DNA of 40,513 nt from Bacillota bacterium (GTDB lineage Bacteria > Bacillota > Clostridia > Christensenellales > Aristaeellaceae), in NCBI GenBank assembly GCA_023416585.1, contig JAEZHM010000133.1, forward strand, positions 1 through 40,513, in the 5' to 3' direction. The position numbers and the translations under genes were made by a program. The notes beneath the pieces were generated by a model, which was not told the origin of the DNA, searched no databases, and saw nothing but the letters and a program-made list of their open reading frames with translations. Each line of letters starts with the position of its first letter. The first letter of the stretch is position 1. This document shows, one piece after another, positions 15,975 through 22,590 of the stretch.

Positions 15975-16076
15975 CAAACGTGTACTTTTCTGTGTTTTTG
16001 GCTAAATGAAAAGAGCCAGCAACCCGTTGAGATTGCTGGCTCTTTTCATGGTCGAGGTGACAGGATTTGAACCTCT
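15975..16076 (-). other. Probable attachment-site remnant (tRNA 3' end, hairpin and arm repeats), copy 2
   Basis: Same layout as 12937-13036. The tRNA 3' end (16049-16076, minus strand) has acceptor half CACCTCG, discriminator A and intact CCA; the T stem has one mismatch. A perfect 17-bp hairpin (16006-16022 with 16033-16049) follows, then CAAACGTGTAC (15975-15985), which also occurs in copy 1 at 12937-12947. Spacing from this motif to the acceptor half is 67 bases here and 65 in copy 1, though the hairpins differ. Confidence 0.55.
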
Positions 16077-16122
16077 CGCCAATTCGATGTCTATTTATCT
16101 TCGACAAGCCACTTATTCTCAA

Positions 16123-16569
16123 TTAGAAATAGTGATCTTTCATGCCCATGTATGCGGCACAGGTAGCGCAAACCAGCACCGGCTTGCCCGCATCTCTCAA
16201 AGCAGCCTGCTTCTCTTTGTCGCTTTTTTGTGACCATACATAGGGAAGTAGACGACGCTTACAAGAAACGTGAATGGTCTTGTAAGTTGGACACCGGGGC
16301 ATGCCCTGTCTGATGTGGGGGAAAGCATTGCACCCGTCGCCTGCGGGGAAGTCAATAATGCGGTATACTTTACCTTGCCGCGGAGCACACACTTTGCAGG
16401 TGATATTGTGCTTGCCAATCTTGACCAGTCCCTCGACCATCTCCCGCATGCCCTGCACTATCTCCAGACTGATGAACGAAGACTTAGTACTGCCGCGTCC
16501 ACCCTTCAGCCAGTATTCACTGTACGCTTCCGCGAATGTCCTGATGCACTGGGTAAAATGGCTGGGCAA
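16123..16569 (-). pseudogene. In-frame chimera: phage terminase large subunit N-terminus joined to minor capsid C-terminus
   Basis: 148 residues. Residues 15-41 are the start of a TerL ATPase (YSEYWLKGGRGSTKSSFISL, with the P-loop-like GGRGSTKSS). From about residue 50 the sequence changes to the C-terminal part of a phage minor capsid/head protein: NITCKVCAPRQGKVYRI, then FPHIRQGMP, VSCKRRLLPY. In phages the order is terS, terL, portal, minor capsid, so one deletion that removed most of terL, the portal gene and the start of the capsid gene explains the frame. It lies 20 bases after terS. The packaging ATPase cannot be functional. Confidence 0.7.
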
Positions 16570-16589
16570 TCAATTGAGACAGCCGGATT

Positions 16590-17090
16590 TCAGCCACCGC
16601 CACCACCACCGATATCGTCCGGGATCTTCGGGGCAGTGATGTTCAGGTTGATGTCATCCTTGAACATTCCCAGGTGGCGGCCAAGCATCTCAAGGGTCTT
16701 GGTCTTGGTCTTGTCGGCAAACTTGACCTCACGCTCAGTAAAGTCATCGCCGCTCTTTATCTTTACACTGGCGATGGCCGCCCGGTCATCTTCTGTGGCG
16801 TCATCCCGGATTGTGGCCCGGTCCATGCCTGCCAGCCGCGTGGGGTCCAGGAAGGCGATACGCGCCAGCTCCCTGACAACCCGGTCAGCGGTGGCGCCGG
16901 TGCGCTTAGAGCGTTCTGCAAGCAGCTCGTCCACGCGCGCACGAATGCTAACATTCGCAAACAGCCGCGCCGCCTGCTCATTCGCTGTTTTCGCACTATA
17001 TCTGGTTCGGATGGCAGCATGTGTTTGGTTTAGATCAATCAGGTACTCATGATACAATTGCTCATACTTGGTATTCATCAATGCGGGCAC
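16590..17090 (-). CDS. terS: Phage terminase small subunit (prophage remnant)
   Basis: 166 residues. The N-terminal helix-turn-helix and central region match TerS of the Terminase_2 type: AIRTRYSAKTANEQAARLFA, VRELARIAFLDPTRLAGMD, then KTLEMLGRHLGMF. TerS recognises phage pac/cos DNA and delivers it to TerL. The GTG at 17090 is preceded by AAAGGGGGTGA at a suitable distance. The gene looks intact but its partner terL is deleted, and no head or tail genes follow, so it is an orphan. It ends in a six-glycine tail encoded by a GGN repeat. Confidence 0.82.
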   Translation of the reverse strand: MPALMNTKYEQLYHEYLIDLNQTHAAIRTRYSAKTANEQAARLFANVSIRARVDELLAERSKRTGATADRVVRELARIAFLDPTRLAGMDRATIRDDATEDDRAAIASVKIKSGDDFTEREVKFADKTKTKTLEMLGRHLGMFKDDINLNITAPKIPDDIGGGGGG

Positions 17091-17131
17091 AGGCTCACCC
17101 CCTTTTGTCCGAAAAATTATTTGAGTAAAAG

Positions 17132-17160
17132 TTGCTATAAAGCGAAAAATGTGTTATACT
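17132..17160 (+). promoter_or_regulatory. Promoter of the zinc-ribbon gene
   Basis: TTGCTA at 17132-17137, 17-base spacer, TATACT at 17155-17160, leaving a 126-base leader before the ATG at 17286. Confidence 0.65.
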
Positions 17161-17285
17161 ACTTTAGTTCGCGTATTTGTTTTCAAGTATATCTCTTGGT
17201 TTCATGCAATGTTCAGCGCTTGTAGAGCCATTTGTAACGATGAAAATTCACACGACTGGACAGAAAAAAATCAGGAGGTACAATC

Positions 17286-17579
17286 ATGTACACCGACAAA
17301 ACCTTAACCTGCCGTGACTGTGGTGTCGACTTCATTTTCTCTGGATCTGAACAGGCTTTCTTCGCCGAGAAGGGCTTCACAAACGAGCCTGGCCGCTGCC
17401 CCGCCTGCCGCGCCAACAAGCGCAGTGCCCAGGGCGGCGGTTCCCGCGGTGGTGATCGCCAGATGTACGAAGTCATCTGCGATGGCTGCGGCGCCACTAC
17501 CCAAGTGCCTTTTCAACCCCGCGGTGACAAGCCCGTCTACTGCCGCGAGTGCTATCAAAGGCAAAACCCGCGCTACTAA
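17286..17579 (+). CDS. Zinc-ribbon domain protein
   Basis: 97 residues with two CxxC...CxxC zinc ribbons. The first is TCRDCGVDFIFSGSEQAFF...RCPACRANK (about residues 8-48). The second is VICDGCGATTQVPFQP...VYCRECYQRQ (about 64-95). A Gly/Arg/Ser linker separates them. This two-ribbon arrangement is widespread in Firmicutes and related bacteria; its molecular role is not established, though nucleic-acid binding is usually assumed. AGGAGG precedes the ATG. The gene has its own promoter and a strong terminator, so it appears functional despite lying among prophage debris. Confidence 0.88.
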   Translation: MYTDKTLTCRDCGVDFIFSGSEQAFFAEKGFTNEPGRCPACRANKRSAQGGGSRGGDRQMYEVICDGCGATTQVPFQPRGDKPVYCRECYQRQNPRY

Positions 17580-17592
17580 TCCAGACAATAGC

Positions 17593-17625
17593 AAAACCCC
17601 TTGCCAGAAATGGCAGGGGGTTTTC
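17593..17625 (+). terminator. Terminator after the zinc-ribbon gene
   Basis: CCCCTTGCCA-GAAA-TGGCAGGGGG hairpin (17597-17620, one T-G pair) preceded by AAAA and followed by TTTTC. Confidence 0.93.
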
Positions 17626-17747
17626 TTTTTGTGCACCGGCCCCACCACACCATAAATAGGACGCTCCCGCCAGTACGTAGGAGGTAACGCACCGGCCCCT
17701 TAAAAATGAAAACAAAACAAAAAGACTGAAAAATAATTCAGAACCCC

Positions 17748-17929
17748 ATGGCCAAACAGAAAAACCACAAGAACGCTATGATGCCAAGGCAACGAAGCGG
17801 TACGGCTTGAAGCTGAACCTGAAGATCGACTCCGACATCATCGCAAAGCTTGAAGATGTGCCCAGTATGCAAGGGTATATCAAGGACCTGATACGCAAGG
17901 ATCTAATAGAAAAGGAGTTGTCGATGTGA
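17748..17929 (+). pseudogene. Frameshifted small phage-type protein
   Basis: The frame ending at the TGA 17927-17929 reads KPQERYDAKATKRYGLKLNL and then IIAKLEDVPSMQGYIKDLIR, a small basic protein of the kind common in phages and mobile elements, probably DNA-binding. Its expected start, ATG GCC AAA CA at 17748, is in a different frame. A 4-base loss in an AAAC repeat would explain the break (inference). No other start with a ribosome site is in frame. It ends in a possible AAAAGGAG/CTCCTTTT hairpin beside the tRNA-like sequence. Confidence 0.5.
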
Positions 17930-17947
17930 CGGCTCCTTTTCCTTTTC

Positions 17948-18019
17948 GCGGTCAGTGGGTATCGAACCCACACTATCGGGGACTTCTGCGAACGTGCTAC
18001 CCAGTTACACCATGACCGC
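17948..18019 (-). pseudogene. tRNA-like sequence with disrupted anticodon arm
   Basis: On the minus strand the acceptor stem (GCGGTCA/TGACCGC), D arm (GTGT/GCAC) and T arm (GTGGG-TTCGATA-CCCAC) are perfect. The 17 bases that should form the anticodon arm pair poorly (TTCGC against CCCGA) and lack U33, so no isotype can be assigned. CCA is not encoded. It sits between phage-type debris and a recombinase remnant, so it is probably a tRNA damaged by integration or excision. Confidence 0.55.
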
Positions 18020-18116
18020 AAAACACCGCACAAGCAGATTGTTGAAACTGCATTGACCAAATTAAGCTTACCACCTGTCAAGATTAAGATCAAGCACTAT
18101 TCTTCAATTCAGACGC

Positions 18117-18404
18117 ATGCTCACCCTCAACATAACACAAGGACGCTTCACAGCGCCCTTGTGCATGCTTTATGAAGCAAATGTTGATATCAATACCGCC
18201 CAGCGTTTGATGGGCCACGCCAATGCCTCCACTACACTGAAAATATACACCCATCTTTCCGAAATGAAAGCATCCGGTTCCCTGGCTTCCTTCGAAAAAT
18301 ACCTGGAGAAAAATGAGTTTTCTTCTACTTCCAGTAAAACTGCCAGTAAACGCTTATTTTCTTGCGGTCAGTCTTCCATCCCTTCCACTTTCAATTCAAA
18401 ATGA
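18117..18404 (+). pseudogene. C-terminal remnant of a tyrosine recombinase (integrase)
   Basis: The core reads MLYEANVDINTAQRLMGHAN then STTLKIYTHLSEMK, the box II region of phage-type integrases, with the conserved RLMGH histidine and the tyrosine nucleophile in KIYTHL. The preceding box with the first R-x-x-H/R is garbled (frame changes around 18120-18175), and the N-terminal and arm-binding domains are missing. It lies 98 bases from the tRNA-like sequence, as expected for an element that used that tRNA as attachment site. It cannot be catalytically competent. Confidence 0.72.
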
Positions 18405-18417
18405 TGCCCGCGGTTAA

Positions 18418-18452
18418 GCTTACATGATCATCATCCAAATCTTCATGTAAGC
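18418..18452. promoter_or_regulatory. Inverted repeat before the CotF-type pair
   Basis: Perfect 10-bp arms, GCTTACATGA (18418-18427) and TCATGTAAGC (18443-18452), with a 15-base spacer. It has no T-run, so an operator or leader hairpin is likelier than a terminator. Confidence 0.5.
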
Positions 18453-18517
18453 GAATGACCGGCCTATGAAAGGCAATACTAACATTGAAATTCTAAAACA
18501 CGGAAAGGAGCCCCATA

Positions 18518-18703
18518 ATGTCGCAGTTGAACCAGATTGAGTTGCAAAATCTAAGGCATCTCATCGGAGCGCATGACACAGCGTATCAAAAGATGCAGGC
18601 CTATGCCCAGCAGGCAACGGATCCGCAGATAAAAGCTTACTTCCAGAAATCCGCCCAGGATGCCCAAAACACAAAGCAGCAGTTGCTGTCGTTCCTGCAG
18701 TAA
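18518..18703 (+). CDS. Small coat-type protein upstream of CotF homologue
   Basis: 61 residues, all-helical and Gln-rich (NLRHLIGAHDTAYQKMQAYA, then SAQDAQNTKQQLLSFLQ). AAAGGAG precedes the ATG. It is followed 15 bases later by the CotF-domain gene, a pairing seen in clostridial spore-coat loci where a short helical protein accompanies a CotF-domain protein. It probably belongs to the same coat assembly; by itself it has no catalytic motif. Confidence 0.72.
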   Translation: MSQLNQIELQNLRHLIGAHDTAYQKMQAYAQQATDPQIKAYFQKSAQDAQNTKQQLLSFLQ

Positions 18704-18718
18704 AGGAGGGAAAGAATC

Positions 18719-18967
18719 ATGTTCCAGGAAAAAGCCATGGTCAACGACGCGCTGGCCTCTGTGAAAAGCAGCCTTACCGTTTATGCCAATACCATTTCTG
18801 AATGTGCCAATCCCATGCTCCGCAGCACCATTCAGCAGATCAGGGACAAGTGTGAGGCATCGCAGTACGAGTTATATAAATTGGCTCAGACAAAAGGATA
18901 CTACCAGCCTGCCATTATGGCAAAGGAAGACGAGGTTCGGCAGACAAAAATGCAGCTGCAAAGCTAA
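18719..18967 (+). CDS. CotF-domain spore coat protein
   Basis: 82 residues spanning a complete Coat F domain: MVNDALASVKSSLTVYANTI, then SECANPMLRSTIQQIRD and YELYKLAQTKGYYQPA. The family forms a helical bundle and is found in spore coats of Bacillus and clostridia. AAAGGAGG lies upstream. It shares a transcript with the 61-residue gene, and a bidirectional terminator closes the unit against the convergent ABC importer genes. Confidence 0.85.
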   Translation: MFQEKAMVNDALASVKSSLTVYANTISECANPMLRSTIQQIRDKCEASQYELYKLAQTKGYYQPAIMAKEDEVRQTKMQLQS

Positions 18968-18998
18968 GTGCTGTTCGTAGGCGAATAACCTGATATAG

Positions 18999-19039
18999 GG
19001 CCATGCTCCTTAAAGACGGTGAGGAGCATGGCCTTTTTT
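18999..19039. terminator. Terminator between convergent operons
   Basis: A perfect 11-bp stem, GGCCATGCTCC with its complement (18999-19009 and 19023-19033), followed by six T on the plus strand. The ABC permease stop codon begins at 19039. Confidence 0.85.
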
Positions 19040-19869
19040 CACTTCAGCGAGCCCAATATTCCCTCCACAAAGCTCTTTTGCAATACGAAGAAGATGATCA
19101 GGGTGGGCAGGGTGGTAAGACTGACCCCCAGCATGATCATGCCGTAATCCAGTACGTAACCCGTTTGCAAATTGGCCACGAAGATGGGCATGGTAATCTT
19201 CTCCGGCTGCTGCAATACCACCAGGGGCCACATGTAGGCATTCCAGCTGTTCATGAAAGTGATGGTGGCTGCGGCGGCATAGGTGGGCTTCATGATCGGC
19301 ACGAACATGCGCGTAAAGATCTGGAATTCACTAAGGCCATCGATGCGGGCGGCCTGCGTAAGTTCCAGCGGGAAGGTGTGCGCGCTCTGCCTGAACAAAA
19401 AGATGAGGAAAGCGGTGGCCAGCATGGGGAGCATGTAGCCGGCTACCGAATTGATCAGCCCGATTTGGCTGAAAAACCGGAACAGGGGAATCAGCGTTGC
19501 GGCGGTAGGTACCATCATGGAAAGAAGCAGCAGGCCCATGACAAAGTTCTTGCCCTTATCCTGATATACAATGAAGCCGTACCCGGCCATAGAGCTGATG
19601 AGCAGCGCGCCGAAGGTGGTGGAAAGGGAATACAGGCAGGAATTGGAGAAGGCCCTAAAAAGCGCTCCCGATTCGGAAAGGGTTTTGATGTTTTCCAAAA
19701 GGTACGATCCCGGCAGCATCCTTCCCAGGACTACATCGGTAGACACATTGGTAGAGGAAACCGCCATCCAGTAAAAGGGGAAGGCGGACAGCAGGGAAAC
19801 GATCATCAAAAACAGGTGCTTGAAGGCCCGGCCGGGGCGTACCTTGTATGCGGCGCCTTTTACCGTCAT
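19039..19869 (-). CDS. Carbohydrate ABC transporter permease (MalG type)
   Basis: A 276-residue inner-membrane permease with about six hydrophobic helices. The EAA-type coupling loop, AARIDGLSEFQIFTRMFVPI, lies near residues 170-190 and contacts the ATPase. The family imports oligosaccharides or similar solutes. The start overlaps the upstream permease stop (ATGA), so the two are translationally coupled and probably form the heterodimeric channel. The operon has no ATPase, so a shared MsmX-type ATPase from elsewhere is expected. No sugar-hydrolase gene adjoins, so the substrate cannot be inferred. Confidence 0.92.
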   Translation of the reverse strand: MTVKGAAYKVRPGRAFKHLFLMIVSLLSAFPFYWMAVSSTNVSTDVVLGRMLPGSYLLENIKTLSESGALFRAFSNSCLYSLSTTFGALLISSMAGYGFIVYQDKGKNFVMGLLLLSMMVPTAATLIPLFRFFSQIGLINSVAGYMLPMLATAFLIFLFRQSAHTFPLELTQAARIDGLSEFQIFTRMFVPIMKPTYAAAATITFMNSWNAYMWPLVVLQQPEKITMPIFVANLQTGYVLDYGMIMLGVSLTTLPTLIIFFVLQKSFVEGILGSLK

Positions 19870-20762
19870 TTGGATTCACCTACCTTCAACTGTACGAATG
19901 CCAGCAGCGCCACCAAAAGGAATATCACATAGGCTATGGAGGATGCGTAGCCGAATTGCGGCACATTCTGGAACGTAAGCCGGTAGATATACACCGATAA
20001 GGTGATGGTTGCATTCCCGGGCCCGCCGTTGGTCATGTTGAATACTTCATCAAAAAGCTGCAACGTGCCGTTGGTGGAAAGTATGGTGGTGAGTAAAATG
20101 ATGGGGCGCAGCAACGGCACGGTAATCCTGGTAAACTGTTGTACCGCCGATGCGCCGTCGATCCTGGCGGCCTCATACACCTGCGAGTCGATATTTTGCA
20201 GCCCCGCAAGGTAAAACACCATATTATATCCCGTCCAGCGCCATAGCATGGTAATGATGATGACCAGCCGAACCATCACGGCATCCGTCAAAAACGGAAT
20301 GGGCTCCTGAATCCAGCCGGCAGCCAAAAGCTGAGTGTTGATAAAGCCATTGGCAGCAAAAAGCTGTTTGAAAATAATGGCGCAGGAAATAAGCGATGTG
20401 GCGCAGGGCAGAAAGATCAGCGTACGGTAAATGCCCCGGCCCAGAAGCTTTTTATCATTGAGCATCGCAGCCAGGATCAATGCAAGCAAAAGCATGATGG
20501 GAACCTGGATAACAAGGTAAAACAGTGTGTTCTGGATGGCTGCGATGAAAGTCTTATCCTTTAAAATCCGCTCATAGTTGGAAAAGGCTGTCCATTTCAA
20601 TGCGTTCCCTTTGCCGGACTGGAGGGAAAGAACAAATGCCTGGATCATGGGATAAAAACTAAGTACAAGAATGAGCAGCGTGGCTGGGATCACGAACAGC
20701 CAGCCTTTGCGGCGGATGCGCTGGTCCAGGCCGCGACTGCGGATGAGATGCAGCTTTAGCAT
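19866..20762 (-). CDS. Carbohydrate ABC transporter permease (MalF/UgpA type)
   Basis: A 298-residue permease with about six helices and the coupling loop YEAARIDGASAVQQFTRITV (about residues 195-215). The N-terminus is a short basic cytoplasmic tail (HLIRSRGLDQRIRRKG) before helix 1, typical of the MalF-side partner. GGGAGGA precedes the ATG. It is second in the operon, after the binding protein and a stable intercistronic hairpin, and overlaps the next permease by 4 bases. Confidence 0.92.
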   Translation of the reverse strand: MLKLHLIRSRGLDQRIRRKGWLFVIPATLLILVLSFYPMIQAFVLSLQSGKGNALKWTAFSNYERILKDKTFIAAIQNTLFYLVIQVPIMLLLALILAAMLNDKKLLGRGIYRTLIFLPCATSLISCAIIFKQLFAANGFINTQLLAAGWIQEPIPFLTDAVMVRLVIIITMLWRWTGYNMVFYLAGLQNIDSQVYEAARIDGASAVQQFTRITVPLLRPIILLTTILSTNGTLQLFDEVFNMTNGGPGNATITLSVYIYRLTFQNVPQFGYASSIAYVIFLLVALLAFVQLKVGESK

Positions 20763-20794
20763 TCGTTAGTCCTCCCGTAAAATATATGGAAGGG

Positions 20795-20820
20795 GGGGCG
20801 CCGGTATGGCTCAGCGCCCC
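20795..20820 (-). promoter_or_regulatory. Intercistronic hairpin between binding protein and permeases
   Basis: GGGGCGC (read on the minus strand) pairs with GCGCCCC, with a 12-base loop and no following T-run. Such structures commonly protect the upstream mRNA or attenuate, giving more binding protein than permease (established for other importers, inferred here). Confidence 0.65.
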
Positions 20821-20897
20821 TTTCAAACAGGCGAAATGTACAAATGCAATCAAGGGTTATACCATTTGACCTATGGAGAAACAGCAATTTTCGCGAA

Positions 20898-22154
20898 TCA
20901 TTCCGCCATCAGGAACTCCACTGTCTCCTGGGCGGTTTGCAGCGCGGCGTCAACATCTCCACCTTTAAAGACATCGTCGATGGCCACGACTACCGCGTCA
21001 CGGGCTTCATAATTGTACATGCCGTATTCCACCATGGGGATGCTGGCGGAATATTTCATCAGATCCTCAAACACCTTTTGGCCCGCGAAGAAGGGGTGAG
21101 CTTCACCATAAGCGCTGCCGCCGGCCGCTGGCAAATAGGTGGCGATGGCGCCGGAGGAGGCCAGAATGGTCTGATAGAACTCTACGCTGCCGCCAAAGGT
21201 CTTGCTTAAAAAATCCACAGCGGCCCCGGGGTTTTTGCTGGCGGCGGGAACCACCCAGGAAGAACCGCCCTGGCTGGAGTAGTTGGTTGCGCCTTCTACG
21301 TTCAGCCTGGGCACGTTGGTCATGCCCCACTTGCCTTCCTGATCCTTGGCCAATACGATCGAGCCGATAATCCAGCAGCCCTGGATGGTGGATGCGGCGG
21401 AACCATTGTTGAAGGAGGCGATATACTCGGTCCAGTCCACGGCTTCCTTTACGATGCCGCTCTGCCGCAGTTTCACAATGGTTTGCACAACTTCCTTGAT
21501 GACGGGGTTCTTTGCGATATTGGGCTTGCCTTCCGCGTCAAAGAACCAGGAGCCGGCGCTTTGGATCATCATCATCACAAAGTCGTTGTAACCGGCTTGG
21601 GTGGTGATCATGTATTGGCCTGTTGCTTCCTTGACCTTTTTTCCGATCTCAATGAATTGATCCCAGGTGATATCCGTAAGGTCGGCCAAGGTATAGCCCG
21701 CGGCTTTCAGATAGTCGGTGCGGACAAAGGTGGCGGCACAGCCATTGTCAAAGGGCACGGCATACTGTTTGCCGTCATGGGTAAAATGGTTGACCTTGTA
21801 GGCGGCAAAGCTTTTGTAATCCACCAGGCCGCTCATGTCAAAGTAAGCCCCGGGGAAGGTGCTTAAAAACTTGCGCCCGGAGTTGTCCTGCATAAGCACG
21901 ATATCGGGCAAAGTTTCTGTCTTGCCGGAGCTGAGCGCTACCGTTTGCTTGGTTTCACAGTCGGTGGACGAAGTCTCTACCAGATTGATTTTCACATCCG
22001 GATTGATTTTTTCATAAATCTTCGCGGCTTCCTGGATAGCATAGAGGTTGAATGCCGGATCCCAGCACCAGACGGTGAGCTCAGTCTGAGCCAGCGCTGC
22101 CGAGCTTGACAAGACCAGCGCAAGTGTTATTACCAGGGCAAATAGCTTCCTCAT
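20898..22154 (-). CDS. Extracellular sugar-binding protein of the ABC importer
   Basis: A 418-residue family 1 solute-binding protein. The ATG at 22154 follows GGAGGAAA and opens a signal peptide (MRKLFALVITLALVLSSSAA, cleavage after ALA). No lipobox cysteine is present at the cleavage site, which is unusual for a Gram-positive binding protein and suggests either release or another means of retention. The mature region begins TELTVWCWDPAFNLYAIQEA; later segments such as GKQYAVPFDNGCAATFVRTD and ADLTDITWDQFIEIGKKVKE are typical of the sugar-binding fold. It is first in the operon with two permeases downstream. The substrate is unknown. Confidence 0.9.
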   Translation of the reverse strand: MRKLFALVITLALVLSSSAALAQTELTVWCWDPAFNLYAIQEAAKIYEKINPDVKINLVETSSTDCETKQTVALSSGKTETLPDIVLMQDNSGRKFLSTFPGAYFDMSGLVDYKSFAAYKVNHFTHDGKQYAVPFDNGCAATFVRTDYLKAAGYTLADLTDITWDQFIEIGKKVKEATGQYMITTQAGYNDFVMMMIQSAGSWFFDAEGKPNIAKNPVIKEVVQTIVKLRQSGIVKEAVDWTEYIASFNNGSAASTIQGCWIIGSIVLAKDQEGKWGMTNVPRLNVEGATNYSSQGGSSWVVPAASKNPGAAVDFLSKTFGGSVEFYQTILASSGAIATYLPAAGGSAYGEAHPFFAGQKVFEDLMKYSASIPMVEYGMYNYEARDAVVVAIDDVFKGGDVDAALQTAQETVEFLMAE

Positions 22155-22269
22155 GCAAAGATTTCCTCCTGAATTATACTCATACGGATTACAGCATGAA
22201 ACGAGCCTGTCATCCGGTATGGCCATGAGAGTTTCGTACACTATATTCCATTTTGTATGTCCTACCTAT

Positions 22270-22287
22270 TCACATTGTATTATGTGA
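22270..22287. promoter_or_regulatory. Candidate operator upstream of the ABC importer
   Basis: TCACAT-TGTATT-ATGTGA, perfect 6-bp arms, lies 116 bases before the binding-protein start. A LacI- or GntR-type regulator site is possible. No regulator gene adjoins. Confidence 0.45.
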
Positions 22288-22448
22288 CACTTTCAAGTTA
22301 TGCCAAGAATTGAAAATGAACGTATATTTTCAAGAAGCATACATGCCGGTATTGCCGGACGGATATGAAATCGCGCCGGATTACTAAGGCATTCATATGA
22401 TCTGCAATGTAACAAATTAAGGATATTCTAGGGAAATAAGGATGCGTA

Positions 22449-22457
22449 TGCTATAAT
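22449..22457 (+). promoter_or_regulatory. Extended -10 promoter of the surface-protein gene
   Basis: TGCTATAAT at 22449-22457 matches the extended -10 consensus (TGnTATAAT), with no clear -35. The start codon is 134 bases downstream, leaving a long leader. Confidence 0.6.
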
Positions 22458-22529
22458 AGTTTGGAAAGTGGTAAGCGAAGGAAATTCTTTTATACTCCCG
22501 GTTTTTCATGGGTTGGCACATCGTTTTTG

Positions 22530-22555
22530 CAGCCGGCATGTCAAGCGGCTGTTTT
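22530..22555 (+). promoter_or_regulatory. Leader stem-loop before the surface-protein gene
   Basis: CAGCCG (22530-22535) pairs with CGGCTG (22546-22551), followed by TTTT. It resembles a weak terminator or attenuator inside the leader. No known riboswitch class is recognised. Confidence 0.45.
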
Positions 22556-22590
22556 GCATGGAATACTTGTGTATATGTGGAGGATGAAGC

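Noticed and set aside
19003..19932. Long plus-strand open frame (about 309 codons) opposite the ABC permeases
   Set aside because: It is antisense to two clear permease genes and has low-complexity Gly/His/Gln-rich composition typical of a shadow frame.
22458..22590. Riboswitch in the surface-protein leader
   Set aside because: Only a short stem-loop is visible; no conserved core of a known class was recognised.
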